Source of the DNA: JAGLON01 sp041394985
GTDB lineage: Bacteria; Zixibacteria; MSB-5A5; GN15; JAAZOE01
Assembly (NCBI GenBank): GCA_041394985.1
Contig: JAWLBI010000001.1
Coordinates: 3,472,001-3,536,000, forward strand
DNA length: 64,000 nt
Direction of reading: 5' to 3'
Numbering within the stretch: the first letter of the stretch is position 1; each line of letters opens with the position of its first letter. Positions 18,754 to 26,928 of the stretch are shown piece by piece. The notes under the pieces were generated by a model, which saw only the letters and a program-made list of their open reading frames with translations, made no database searches and was not told the DNA's origin. Both the position numbers and the translations under genes were made by a program.

Positions 18754-18777
18754 GGGGTTCCAATGGAACCCCTTTTT
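18754..18777 (+). terminator. Terminator of the aminopeptidase gene
   Basis: Stem GGGGTTCC / GGAACCCC, loop AAT, then TTTTT. Confidence 0.9.
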
Positions 18778-18790
18778 AATTACTCGCTTC

Positions 18791-18840
18791 TGTCATTCCC
18801 GAGAGCGCAGACTTCTTAGGCTGTGCGAGTCGGGAATCCA
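18791..18840 (+). repeat. Dispersed repeat B, copy 1
   Basis: Begins GTCATTC (from 18792) and ends GAATCC. Terminal ATTCCCGA / TCGGGAAT form an 8-bp inverted repeat; the middle holds CTTCTTAGGC. The same frame of words (GTCATTC ... TCTTCTTAGGC ... GAATCC) recurs at 54157-54198. Confidence 0.6.
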
Positions 18841-18908
18841 GTGCGGAGATTGAATATACCATTTGGTTGGTCCGTAGCGGCGAATCCCCCTGCACCAATA
18901 ATCGCGAG

Positions 18909-21362
18909 TTACTTCAAAATCACCAGCTTGCCTATTTGCTTGCCCATCTCGGATGTGACCGTCCAGATATATAGCCCCGATACTACCGCCTGCGTGTTCT
19001 TCGATATCACATTCCAGGTCTCTTCCTGAGTACCGGGGCCGCCGCTTGGATTATAGTGATCAATCTCCTTGATCAAGTCGCCGTCGACCGAATAGATGCG
19101 AATCTTACAAATACTCGGTAAATTTGCGAAGTGAATCGCGCGAGTCCACTCGGCCGAGCGCGTCCGGTCTCGGTTCTCGTAGCCGGCCCGAGCATAACCG
19201 CCGTCGATGCGATAGGGATTCGGATACACCGTCACCGCCAAGCCCTGCTCCTCGACGATATCCGACGACGGCATCGGATATTCCAGCACGGCATTCGTGA
19301 GCGGCGAGGTTTCCAATACCCCGACATCATATTTCTCGGCGCCATAATCGAAAGCCGTCACCGCAAAATAGAACGGCACCGATGCCTGCAGGTTCTCGAC
19401 CGTATACTCATATTCATAATAGCGCATCCAGCCCTCGGCAGTCAGGTCGGTCGGATCGTTGGGTGAGGCATCCGGGTAGACTTTGCGAATGGTTCCCGGT
19501 AAGCCCATGTCCGATTGATTCCATCCCTGACGCCTGAAATAGATGATCTGTCCTGATGTGTTGTCGTTGAGGCAGTGCATCTCGTCATAGTATTCATTCG
19601 GATCGAAATCGAGGCCGTGGATGGCCTGCAGGCTGTCGCGTTTGGCCGAGTTGCTGATTTTATTCCACACGCGATTATCGGTGTCGAAGGCATAGACGAT
19701 ATAATCATCGATATCATACGATGCGACTTTGACGAAGTCAGATGGTCTGTCATTTTGGGAAATATAGATGTTATACCCCTCGAAATCGAGTTCGCCGGAG
19801 AAAAAGTCAGGTGTATTCTCGGATTCTTGTCCGTTCCAGCGGATAGTGACGGTGCCGTATTCGGGAAAGGTTCGCACTACCGGCGGCGGAGGCGGTGTCA
19901 TGGCGCGGAAATCCGGAACACCATCGCCGGTGTAGTATTTGCGGGTCGAGTCGACGATTTCATCGTTGAGCCATTCGTATATCCAGCAGAAGTCGCCGGA
20001 GTAGCCGTCTCCGTCGGTGTCGACCCCGGGATTGTCGAAGACCGCCTCGGCCCAGCGGGCGTTTTCGACGAGGCTCGAGAAGTCGAGGCGTTTATAATAG
20101 TTATCGGGATTGAAGGGATCGAAATAGTATTCATAGTCGCGCGGATTGACATGAAAGTTTTCGCCGCAGACAAGAGCGAAGGTCACCGGAATCGTATCCC
20201 CCGGCGCGAGATCAAACGGCCCGAAGGAATAGAGAGAAATAGTATATTTGCCATCAGCAAAATCCGTCGCAACATTGTAGGCAGGAGGTGAAAGAAATCC
20301 TTCAAGTGTATGATTTAATGCAGAGTATATCTGATCGTAGTCTACTTCGTGATGTGATAACACATAATATCGATCTTCATCCGTAAGTGGACAGGCAGTA
20401 TATTGTTTAAAGCTGCGAAAAGGATCATTATCAGTACCTTTCAACCTGGGACCAAATCCGCCAGATGAAGACTCGGCCCACCAGTTATAATTGAATGACG
20501 CACTATCTCTATGGGGACGAAGAACTTTACATCCCAATATAGACCTGTCAGATTTATAATCCCATTCCCCTTGATCGTTTGGCCTTCCATCGATACAGGC
20601 AATCCATGGGATGTTAATGGTATCAATCTCGCGGCAATTTCCGGCCGACAGGGTGATTGTCTTAAGATATCCCGTGATTGAGTGATTTGCGTCAAAACGA
20701 TAATCGATATCCGTGCCATATCCGGTAAGATATGGCATATTGCATAATCCAACAAACATATCTCTTATCGGATGATTTCCAATATTAGTAATCTGATAAT
20801 CTACGATGATGAAATCATCGGCATAATCCGGACTCCAAGAAAAACTGCTTTGCGTAATAGAAAGATACAGTGGTTTATGGGGACGATTATCATATTCATC
20901 TTCCAAAACAATAGACTGATCAGTCACTGTATCAATGTAAACGCAAACATAGTCCTGCTCAGAAACAGCATTCTGTCTTTGATAGTCTGTATATTTTATT
21001 ATTGAACGTCTTACTATACCCGTATTATCAGCTGTTTCGGGAACAAATTCCGATACTGGTGGGGCATTTCCTGTCGTAACTAGAGTATCTTGCCCGAGTA
21101 TGCCGCCTATTTGTAAATAGAGTAATCCAGATATAAATATATTGGACTTGGCAGGATAGACAAAACCATAATAAGAGCTGGTTTGCATATCATATCCTTG
21201 ATTTCCCAGAGCTGCCGTATTCGTCAAAAATAGGTTTAATTGCCCGATATTATGTGTCGCGGTATCGTAGGTTGGGGGTGTTTGAGAATATATATTTGCG
21301 CATAGCTCCATTTGTAACAATACAATGATTATAATAATAGAGCAATTCCAGCCTGAATTCAT
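18909..21362 (-). CDS. Large secreted protein with FlgD/type IX-like C-terminal domain; mosaic composition
   Basis: 817 residues. ATG at 21362 follows AGGATT; a TTG one codon earlier is ignored. A signal peptide (about 1-28) leads into a domain shared with the proteins at 41517 and 44408: '(I)GG(I/V)xG(D/Q)DTLV', 'ASFNYNWW', 'LSHHEVDYDQI' and 'SFGPFDLAPGDTIPV' then 'GENFH'. An Fn3-like region follows ('YNIYISQN'), and the C-terminus ('VTVYPNPYR' ... 'VVSGLYIWTVTS' ... 'GKLVILK') has the shape of FlgD-Ig/T9SS type A sorting domains instead of a dockerin. The 5' part of the gene is much richer in AT than the 3' part (see findings). It lies 27 bases downstream of the cysteine-rich peptide gene and may be cotranscribed with it. 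Function unknown. Confidence 0.85.
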   Translation of the reverse strand: MNSGWNCSIIIIIVLLQMELCANIYSQTPPTYDTATHNIGQLNLFLTNTAALGNQGYDMQTSSYYGFVYPAKSNIFISGLLYLQIGGILGQDTLVTTGNAPPVSEFVPETADNTGIVRRSIIKYTDYQRQNAVSEQDYVCVYIDTVTDQSIVLEDEYDNRPHKPLYLSITQSSFSWSPDYADDFIIVDYQITNIGNHPIRDMFVGLCNMPYLTGYGTDIDYRFDANHSITGYLKTITLSAGNCREIDTINIPWIACIDGRPNDQGEWDYKSDRSILGCKVLRPHRDSASFNYNWWAESSSGGFGPRLKGTDNDPFRSFKQYTACPLTDEDRYYVLSHHEVDYDQIYSALNHTLEGFLSPPAYNVATDFADGKYTISLYSFGPFDLAPGDTIPVTFALVCGENFHVNPRDYEYYFDPFNPDNYYKRLDFSSLVENARWAEAVFDNPGVDTDGDGYSGDFCWIYEWLNDEIVDSTRKYYTGDGVPDFRAMTPPPPPVVRTFPEYGTVTIRWNGQESENTPDFFSGELDFEGYNIYISQNDRPSDFVKVASYDIDDYIVYAFDTDNRVWNKISNSAKRDSLQAIHGLDFDPNEYYDEMHCLNDNTSGQIIYFRRQGWNQSDMGLPGTIRKVYPDASPNDPTDLTAEGWMRYYEYEYTVENLQASVPFYFAVTAFDYGAEKYDVGVLETSPLTNAVLEYPMPSSDIVEEQGLAVTVYPNPYRIDGGYARAGYENRDRTRSAEWTRAIHFANLPSICKIRIYSVDGDLIKEIDHYNPSGGPGTQEETWNVISKNTQAVVSGLYIWTVTSEMGKQIGKLVILK

Positions 21363-21389
21363 CAATAATCCTGCCTTGGAACTACAGAG

Positions 21390-21665
21390 TTATTGTTGTA
21401 TTGGGCAACCTAAATCGCAATTGCAGGGATTTATGTATGTTTCTCCCTGGTTCCATCCGGAACAATCGCAATATAGTATTCCATATGGTTTGCTCCAAAC
21501 ACCGGGAATACCGTTGACTACACAACAACTGCCTGGTACTCCGGCTAATGGGCTAGCCAAACAATATTCGGGAACATAGTCAGCCAAAGCTGTATTAATG
21601 CCAAGTGAAAAGAAAAACGAAAATGCAAAAAGGACTATTACTACCGAGGCAAATTTTGTTTTCAT
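21390..21665 (-). CDS. Small secreted 8-cysteine peptide
   Basis: 91 residues. ATG at 21665 follows a perfect AAAGGAGG. The leader (28 residues) ends 'GINTALA', a good signal-peptidase I site, leaving a mature peptide of 63 residues with eight cysteines: 'EYC', 'GSCCVV', 'LYCDCSGW', 'NPCNCDLGCP'. There are no charged clusters, and it is rich in Gly, Pro and Trp. No family recognised. It lies between a thioredoxin-like gene and a secreted-protein gene in an AT-rich island. Bacteroidetes NVEALA-type peptides, also small, exported, cysteine-rich and next to TlpA-like genes, are the closest analogy I know; the NVEALA word itself is absent. Confidence 0.8.
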   Translation of the reverse strand: MKTKFASVVIVLFAFSFFFSLGINTALADYVPEYCLASPLAGVPGSCCVVNGIPGVWSKPYGILYCDCSGWNQGETYINPCNCDLGCPIQQ

Positions 21666-21780
21666 TTACAAGCCTCCTTTCTTATATTATGGATGCATAC
21701 ACCATGTATGCAGTTTGCATGGTACGCGGTGCGATTTTCGTGCCGCGTATCGAAATTACCAGAAATCCAAGGCAGGATTA

Positions 21781-22347
21781 TTATTCTGGAAAATATTCCT
21801 TTATTTCATTAGAAGAAAGACTGCCGCCCATAATGTCAAGAATTCGCAAGTCTTTGTCTACGCAAACGTTAAATGGCGATGTAAATATTCCCAATGACTT
21901 CATAAAGACTCTGTCGCGGTCATGGAGTATCGTACATTGTAAACCATGCTGTTCTCGAATGTACATAAGCTCAAATGGATTTTCGTCTGATATCAAAATA
22001 AAGCATTTTTCTGTCTCTGTTGATAAAGAACAGGCTTTCATACTCTGTAGTTGGCGAATTGAATATCCACATCCCGGCAACGAAAAAACTATTAATGACT
22101 TGGAGCAAGTAATATCACTGAGTTTTACAGAATTGCCATTGAGATCTTCTAATATACTATTCGGCAAATATCCACCGACTTCAATCGTGTTGCCCATCTG
22201 TTTAAGGACGGCTTCCGTCGATTGTCTCCGTTTCTTATTTTGCTCCCATTTTTGTTTCAGGTCGGCTCCATAGATGCCGAGAGTATAGGCGATTGAAATT
22301 GTGGCCAAAAGGACACAAACAAATATAAGTATTTTTTTGGAACGCAT
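21781..22347 (-). CDS. Membrane-anchored thioredoxin-like (TlpA/redoxin) protein with CxxS site
   Basis: 188 residues. ATG at 22347 follows GGGAGGG. It has one N-terminal anchor ('ILIFVCVLLATISIAYTLGI'), a short charged linker ('KQKWEQNKKRRQS'), then a redoxin-like domain: 'LPNSILEDLNGNSVKLSDI', the active-site strand and turn 'LIVFSLPGCGYSIRQL', and a cis-Pro-like 'GIFTSPFNVCVD'. Where TlpA/ResA carry CxxC, this protein has C-G-Y-S, so a disulfide-exchange role would be monothiol (isomerase- or peroxiredoxin-like) rather than a classical reductase. It faces the periplasm and lies just upstream of the 8-cysteine peptide gene, a plausible substrate. Confidence 0.8.
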   Translation of the reverse strand: MRSKKILIFVCVLLATISIAYTLGIYGADLKQKWEQNKKRRQSTEAVLKQMGNTIEVGGYLPNSILEDLNGNSVKLSDITCSKSLIVFSLPGCGYSIRQLQSMKACSLSTETEKCFILISDENPFELMYIREQHGLQCTILHDRDRVFMKSLGIFTSPFNVCVDKDLRILDIMGGSLSSNEIKEYFPE

Positions 22348-22384
22348 GGGCACCCTCCCAAGCCACACTTAGAAACTCTACACA

Positions 22385-22399
22385 ATATATATATATATA
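22385..22399. repeat. AT dinucleotide tract in promoter region
   Basis: Fifteen bases of alternating A and T upstream of the thioredoxin-like gene. On the minus strand it follows TTGCAT, so it may be part of the -10 zone; alternating AT also melts easily. Confidence 0.6.
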
Positions 22400-22502
22400 A
22401 GCAAATGCAAGAAGATATTTAATAAATGTATTATTTATAGCATCTGTGTTTTATTCTTTTTTATTCGTGACTGGACCCCAAGTACCAATTCACATTCTTT
22501 AC

Positions 22503-22531
22503 TTGCCCGAATCCATCCAATCTTCTATACT
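22503..22531 (+). promoter_or_regulatory. Promoter of the antiporter gene, probably leaderless
   Basis: TTGCCC, 17 bases, TATACT. The ATG at 22541 is only nine bases after the -10, and no Shine-Dalgarno sequence precedes it, which together suggest a leaderless transcript. Confidence 0.45.
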
Positions 22532-22540
22532 TGCGGCAGC

Positions 22541-23797
22541 ATGAATATTTTTGTCGCATTCGCCATCTTCATTACCATAGCGGCGCTGGCCAGCTATGTG
22601 AACTATCGATTCATCCGCCTCCCCTCGACCATCGGCCTGATGGTCATCGGGCTCGGGATGTCTCTCGGGATTATCGGCCTGTCCGCGCTGGGCGTCGATT
22701 TGCACGGGCCGATCGACAGGCTCCTGACCAACATCTCTTTCAGCGAATCACTCATGCAAGGGATGCTCAGCTTTCTCCTGTTCGCGGGCGCGATAAAAAT
22801 CAATATCAACGATCTGGCGCAGCAGAAATTCGTCGTCACCGTCCTGGCGACCGGCGGCGTTGTACTGACGACCTTCATCGTCGGCACGGCCTTATACTTT
22901 ATCCTGCCGCTGTTTTCCATGCCGATTTCATACGTTTACTGCCTGATTTTCGGCGCACTTATCGCCCCAACCGATCCCGTGGCCGTTTTATCACTACTCA
23001 AGACAATCAAGGCCCCGAAATCACTTGAAACGAAAATCGCGGGCGAATCGCTGTTCAATGACGGCGTCGGCGTGGTCGTCTTCACCGTCCTCATCGGAAT
23101 CGCCTATGGCGGCGGCGAGGCCTCTGTCGGTGACATCCTGATCCTCTTCGTCGAGGAGGCCATCGGCGGCGTCATCTTCGGCCTGGGCATCGGATTTATC
23201 GCATTCAAACTGCTCAAGGATATCGACGAGCATGTCGTCGAGATTATCATCACGCTGGCGCTGGTGTGCGGCGGTTATGCGCTGGCCTCGCAATTGCACA
23301 CCTCCGGCCCCATCGCCATCGTCGTGGCGGGACTGCTCATCGGCAACTACGGTCGCCGTCTGGCCATGTCGGAATCGACCCGCCGCCATCTGGATGAATT
23401 CTGGGAACTGCTGGATGAAATCCTGAATGCGATCCTGTTCGTCTGGATCGGAATGGAAGTCCTGATTCTCTCGTTCACCTGGGATTATCTGCTCTTCGGA
23501 CTGATCGCCATACCGCTGACACTCGGCGCGCGCTTCTTCAGCGTCTGGTCGGCCATCAGCGCCTTGAAGTTCCGCCGCCAGTTCACCAGGAATGCGACAC
23601 TGATTCTTACCTGGGGAGGCCTCCGCGGCGGTATCTCAATCGCCCTCGCACTGTCGCTGGCCGCCAGTCCTCAGCGCGACCTGATCATCTCAATAACCTA
23701 TGTCGTCGTGATTTTCTCGATACTGGTTCAGGGGCTGACCATTAAAAATCTTATTGCGAAAAAAGTCGACCCACCCCCGCAGGAATCACCCGCATAG
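22541..23797 (+). CDS. Na+(K+)/H+ antiporter, CPA1 (NhaP) family
   Basis: 418 residues, about 12 membrane spans. CPA1 landmarks: 'LIFGALIAPTDPVAVLSLL', the acidic ion-binding pair region 'GESLFNDGVGVVVF', and 'WGGLRGGISIALALSL' with the conserved Arg. It exchanges cytoplasmic Na+ or K+ for external H+ and serves pH and salt homeostasis at the inner membrane. There is no C-terminal regulatory domain (it ends in a short Pro-rich tail). The 3' end overlaps the convergent SDR gene by 12 bases. Confidence 0.93.
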   Translation: MNIFVAFAIFITIAALASYVNYRFIRLPSTIGLMVIGLGMSLGIIGLSALGVDLHGPIDRLLTNISFSESLMQGMLSFLLFAGAIKININDLAQQKFVVTVLATGGVVLTTFIVGTALYFILPLFSMPISYVYCLIFGALIAPTDPVAVLSLLKTIKAPKSLETKIAGESLFNDGVGVVVFTVLIGIAYGGGEASVGDILILFVEEAIGGVIFGLGIGFIAFKLLKDIDEHVVEIIITLALVCGGYALASQLHTSGPIAIVVAGLLIGNYGRRLAMSESTRRHLDEFWELLDEILNAILFVWIGMEVLILSFTWDYLLFGLIAIPLTLGARFFSVWSAISALKFRRQFTRNATLILTWGGLRGGISIALALSLAASPQRDLIISITYVVVIFSILVQGLTIKNLIAKKVDPPPQESPA

Positions 23798-24541
23798 CAC
23801 TGCGCCGCCATTGACGTTCAGCACTTCCCCCGTAATAAACGTGGATAAATCCGAAGCCAGAAAAACGACCGGCCCGGCCAGCTCTTCCGGCGTGCCGATG
23901 CGCCTGAGCGGAATCGTCGCCAGCACTTTGGCCGCCTCGGCTGATGCCATCGTCGGCTTGGTCATGTCGGTATCGACCCATCCGGGTGCGACGCAATTAA
24001 CGCGGATATTATAATCGGCCAGTTCCGGCGCGAGGGATTTCGTGATGCCGATCAATGCGCTCTTGGTCGCGGAGTACGGCGAATGGCGCGCCTCGCCCCG
24101 CTGTCCTGCCGTCGAAGAAATATTTATGATGTTACCTGATTTTTGCTCTTTCATATAATTCACGACCGCCATAATGGGAAAGAAGACACCCATCAGGTTG
24201 ATATCGACTGTCCGCCGCAGGCTCTCCTCAGTCATGGAATCGATGGGGTTCTCCTCCCAAATACCGGCATTATTGACCAGGATATCGATCCGCCCGAATT
24301 TATCGACGGCATCGAACACCATATCATCGACCTGTCGCTTATCGCTGACATCCGCCTGACAAATCATCGCCTTGACACCGTACGATTCCGCCACAGCCTG
24401 CACTCGCTCGGCGGCATGCTTTTCATTCCGATAATTAATGACGACATTCGCCCCGGCCTCGGCCAGCATGACGACGATAGCTTTGCCGATTCCCCGAGAC
24501 CCTCCGGTCACGAGAGCGGTCTTTCCCTTCAGACTAATCAT
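23786..24541 (-). CDS. Short-chain dehydrogenase/reductase (FabG-like)
   Basis: 251 residues. Classical SDR: 'TGGSRGIGKA' (dinucleotide-binding Gly motif), 'NNAGIW', catalytic Ser in 'NISSTAGQRG', and intact Y-S-A-T-K (Tyr/Lys). The Arg after the second strand ('INYRNEKHA') points to NADP(H). ATG at 24541 with AGGATG upstream. It is the third gene of an activase-glycyl radical enzyme-SDR operon, 17 bases after the dehydratase. Its closest textbook role is 3-oxoacyl-ACP reductase, but operon position suggests a substrate related to the glycyl radical enzyme product; that link is inference. Confidence 0.9.
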   Translation of the reverse strand: MISLKGKTALVTGGSRGIGKAIVVMLAEAGANVVINYRNEKHAAERVQAVAESYGVKAMICQADVSDKRQVDDMVFDAVDKFGRIDILVNNAGIWEENPIDSMTEESLRRTVDINLMGVFFPIMAVVNYMKEQKSGNIINISSTAGQRGEARHSPYSATKSALIGITKSLAPELADYNIRVNCVAPGWVDTDMTKPTMASAEAAKVLATIPLRRIGTPEELAGPVVFLASDLSTFITGEVLNVNGGAVLCG

Positions 24542-24558
24542 AGAGCATCCTATTCTCG

Positions 24559-26922
24559 TTATGATGTGCTGTGTTCGGTGCGCCGAATGATTTCATTCTG
24601 CAAATCGACACCCAGATCGACGAAATAATCGCTGTATCCTGCAACACGAACGATCAGGTCGCGATATTTATCCGGCTCCCTCTGTGCTTCGCGGAGTGTC
24701 TCCGCCTTGACGACATTGAACTGGATATGGTGGCCGTCCATCTTGAAATACGACCGGATGAGGTGCAATACTTTTTGCATTCCCTCATCGGATTCCAGCA
24801 ATTGCGGCGTGAATTTCTGATTGAGCAGCGTGCCGCCGGTGCGCAAATGATCGATCTTCGCGGCCGATTTCAGTACCGCGGTCGGACCGTGTCGATCTGC
24901 ACCCTGTACCGGGGATATCCCCTCGGATAATGGCACACCACAATTTCGCCCATCGGGCGTGGCCCCGCACACCGACCCGAAATAAACATGGCACGTCGTC
25001 GGCAACAGGTTTATCCGATAATGCCCGCCCTTTGTGTTCGGCCGCCCGTCGATAGCCGAAAAATAACTCTCGAACACCCGCCGCAGGATATCATCGGCAT
25101 AGTCATCATCATTGCCGTATTTAGGTGTAGTGTTCAGAAGCTCCCGATGAAATTCTTCATATCCCGCGAAATCGTTTTTCAGGGCCAACAGATAATTTGC
25201 CATCGAAATATTTTTCTTATCGAAGACATGGTACTTCAGAGCCGTCAGCGCATCCGTAATCGTCCCCATACCGACGCCCTGAATATATGACGAATTATAC
25301 CGCGCACCGCCATCATTGTAATCGCGGCCATTTGCGATACAGTCATCGATTAACACCGACATGAACGGCGCAGGAAGCATCTCCGCCCACAGCCGTTCGA
25401 TAATACGATTTCCTCGGATTTTGATATCGATGAAATGCTCGAGTTGCTTATCAAAGGCTGCATACAACTCATCGAATGATTCGAACTGCTCGGGATTGCC
25501 GGTCGGGAGGCCGATTTGCTTTCCTGTTCGCGGGTCGACGCCGTTATTGAGCGTAATCTCCAATACTTTGGGGATATTGAAATACCCGGTAAGAATATAA
25601 CTCTCCTTACCGAACGCACCAGTCTCGACACACCCACTCGCGCCGCCATTTCGCGCATCAATAACCGACTTCCCCTGCCGCACCATCTCCGGAATGAGCG
25701 CATCCGTATTAAACAGCGACGGCTGCCCATACCCGGTCTTGATAATTTTCAGCGCCCGCTTTACGAGTTTATCCGGATTCTTGCGGCTGATCTGCACCAT
25801 CGATGACGGCTGCAACAGCCGCATTTCCTCGATGACATCAAGAATCATAAAGGTCATATCATTAACCGCATCCGCGCCGGTTTCATCCACCCCGCCGACA
25901 TTTATCAGACAGAAATCGGTGTAAGTGTTGCTCTCCTGAGCCGTCACGCCGACTTTTGGCGGCGCCGGCTGATTGTTGAATTTTATCCAGAACGATTGCA
26001 GCAATTCCCGAGCCGTCTCCTCGGTCAGGCTGCCGTCTGCAATTCCCTTTTCATAAAATGGCTGGAGATGTCTGTCCAGACGTCCCGGATTGAATGAGTC
26101 CCACGTATTCAACTCGGTAATTACGCCCAGATGCACAAACCAGTAGTATTGCAGGGCTTCCCAGAATGTTTCAGGTTTGTGCTCAGGGACTTTCCGACAG
26201 ATTGCCGCCATCTGCTGTAATTCGGATTTTCTATTCTGATCGGATTCTGCCGCCGCCAGTTCATCGAGACGTTCCGCATACCGCCGCGCAAAATTGATTA
26301 CTGCATCGCAGGCAATTGCCATGGCCGTGAGTTGCTCTTTTTTCGCCAATGCTTTGTCGTCATTATAGAAATCGAGTGCAGCAATAGCATCCGCGATGTC
26401 TCGCTTGAAATCCAGCATCCCTTTCCTGTAAATCTTGTCATCGAGTACCGTATGCCCCGGCGCGCGCTGCTCCTGAAACTCGGTGAATACTCCGGCCGCG
26501 TACGCCTCCCTCCACTCATCATCGACTGCCTGCAAAATCCTGTCGCGAATCGACCGCCCCGACCAATACGGCGCAATAGAATCCTTCTGCATGGCGCGCG
26601 CCTCGTCGGATACCTTGAACGGAATCTTCTCCCGGCTGTCGAGGATATCGAAATCTTTCATCGTATGCGTGCAGATTTCAGGATACGTCGGCGTTTGTTT
26701 CGGAGCGGGACCCCGTTCACCTACGATCAGTTCACCGTCATTGATATGAATGGCCTTTTTGTCCAGCAGGTAATAGAGAGCCTTGCCCCGAGCCACGGGA
26801 ATAGATACTCTGTCGGCCTCACCACTCGCATAAAACTCGGTCAACAGCTTGGCCCGCTCGAGCGATATGCGCGGGACGGCATCGAGACTCTCCTGTCTGA
26901 GGCGCCGAATTCTGTCATTCAT
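24559..26922 (-). CDS. hypD: Glycyl radical enzyme, trans-4-hydroxy-L-proline dehydratase type
   Basis: 787 residues, the size of HypD. The thiyl-radical cysteine is Cys431 in 'GGASGCVETGAFGKE' with Glu433 two residues on, and the glycyl radical site is Gly762 in 'RVAGYSDYF'. The 'SGCVETG' loop, together with 'MYWFVH'-type 'QYYWFVHLGVITELNTWD', 'FNNQPAPPKVG' and 'TPKYGNDDDYAD', agrees from memory with Clostridioides HypD rather than with pyruvate formate-lyase, choline lyase (GCVEP) or propanediol dehydratase. HypD dehydrates trans-4-hydroxyproline to pyrroline-5-carboxylate under anaerobic conditions; P5C reductase then makes proline. No ProC is in the window. Start ATG at 26922 with GGAGG. 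The activase gene ends six bases upstream. Confidence 0.88.
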   Translation of the reverse strand: MNDRIRRLRQESLDAVPRISLERAKLLTEFYASGEADRVSIPVARGKALYYLLDKKAIHINDGELIVGERGPAPKQTPTYPEICTHTMKDFDILDSREKIPFKVSDEARAMQKDSIAPYWSGRSIRDRILQAVDDEWREAYAAGVFTEFQEQRAPGHTVLDDKIYRKGMLDFKRDIADAIAALDFYNDDKALAKKEQLTAMAIACDAVINFARRYAERLDELAAAESDQNRKSELQQMAAICRKVPEHKPETFWEALQYYWFVHLGVITELNTWDSFNPGRLDRHLQPFYEKGIADGSLTEETARELLQSFWIKFNNQPAPPKVGVTAQESNTYTDFCLINVGGVDETGADAVNDMTFMILDVIEEMRLLQPSSMVQISRKNPDKLVKRALKIIKTGYGQPSLFNTDALIPEMVRQGKSVIDARNGGASGCVETGAFGKESYILTGYFNIPKVLEITLNNGVDPRTGKQIGLPTGNPEQFESFDELYAAFDKQLEHFIDIKIRGNRIIERLWAEMLPAPFMSVLIDDCIANGRDYNDGGARYNSSYIQGVGMGTITDALTALKYHVFDKKNISMANYLLALKNDFAGYEEFHRELLNTTPKYGNDDDYADDILRRVFESYFSAIDGRPNTKGGHYRINLLPTTCHVYFGSVCGATPDGRNCGVPLSEGISPVQGADRHGPTAVLKSAAKIDHLRTGGTLLNQKFTPQLLESDEGMQKVLHLIRSYFKMDGHHIQFNVVKAETLREAQREPDKYRDLIVRVAGYSDYFVDLGVDLQNEIIRRTEHSTS

Positions 26923-26928
26923 ACCGGA

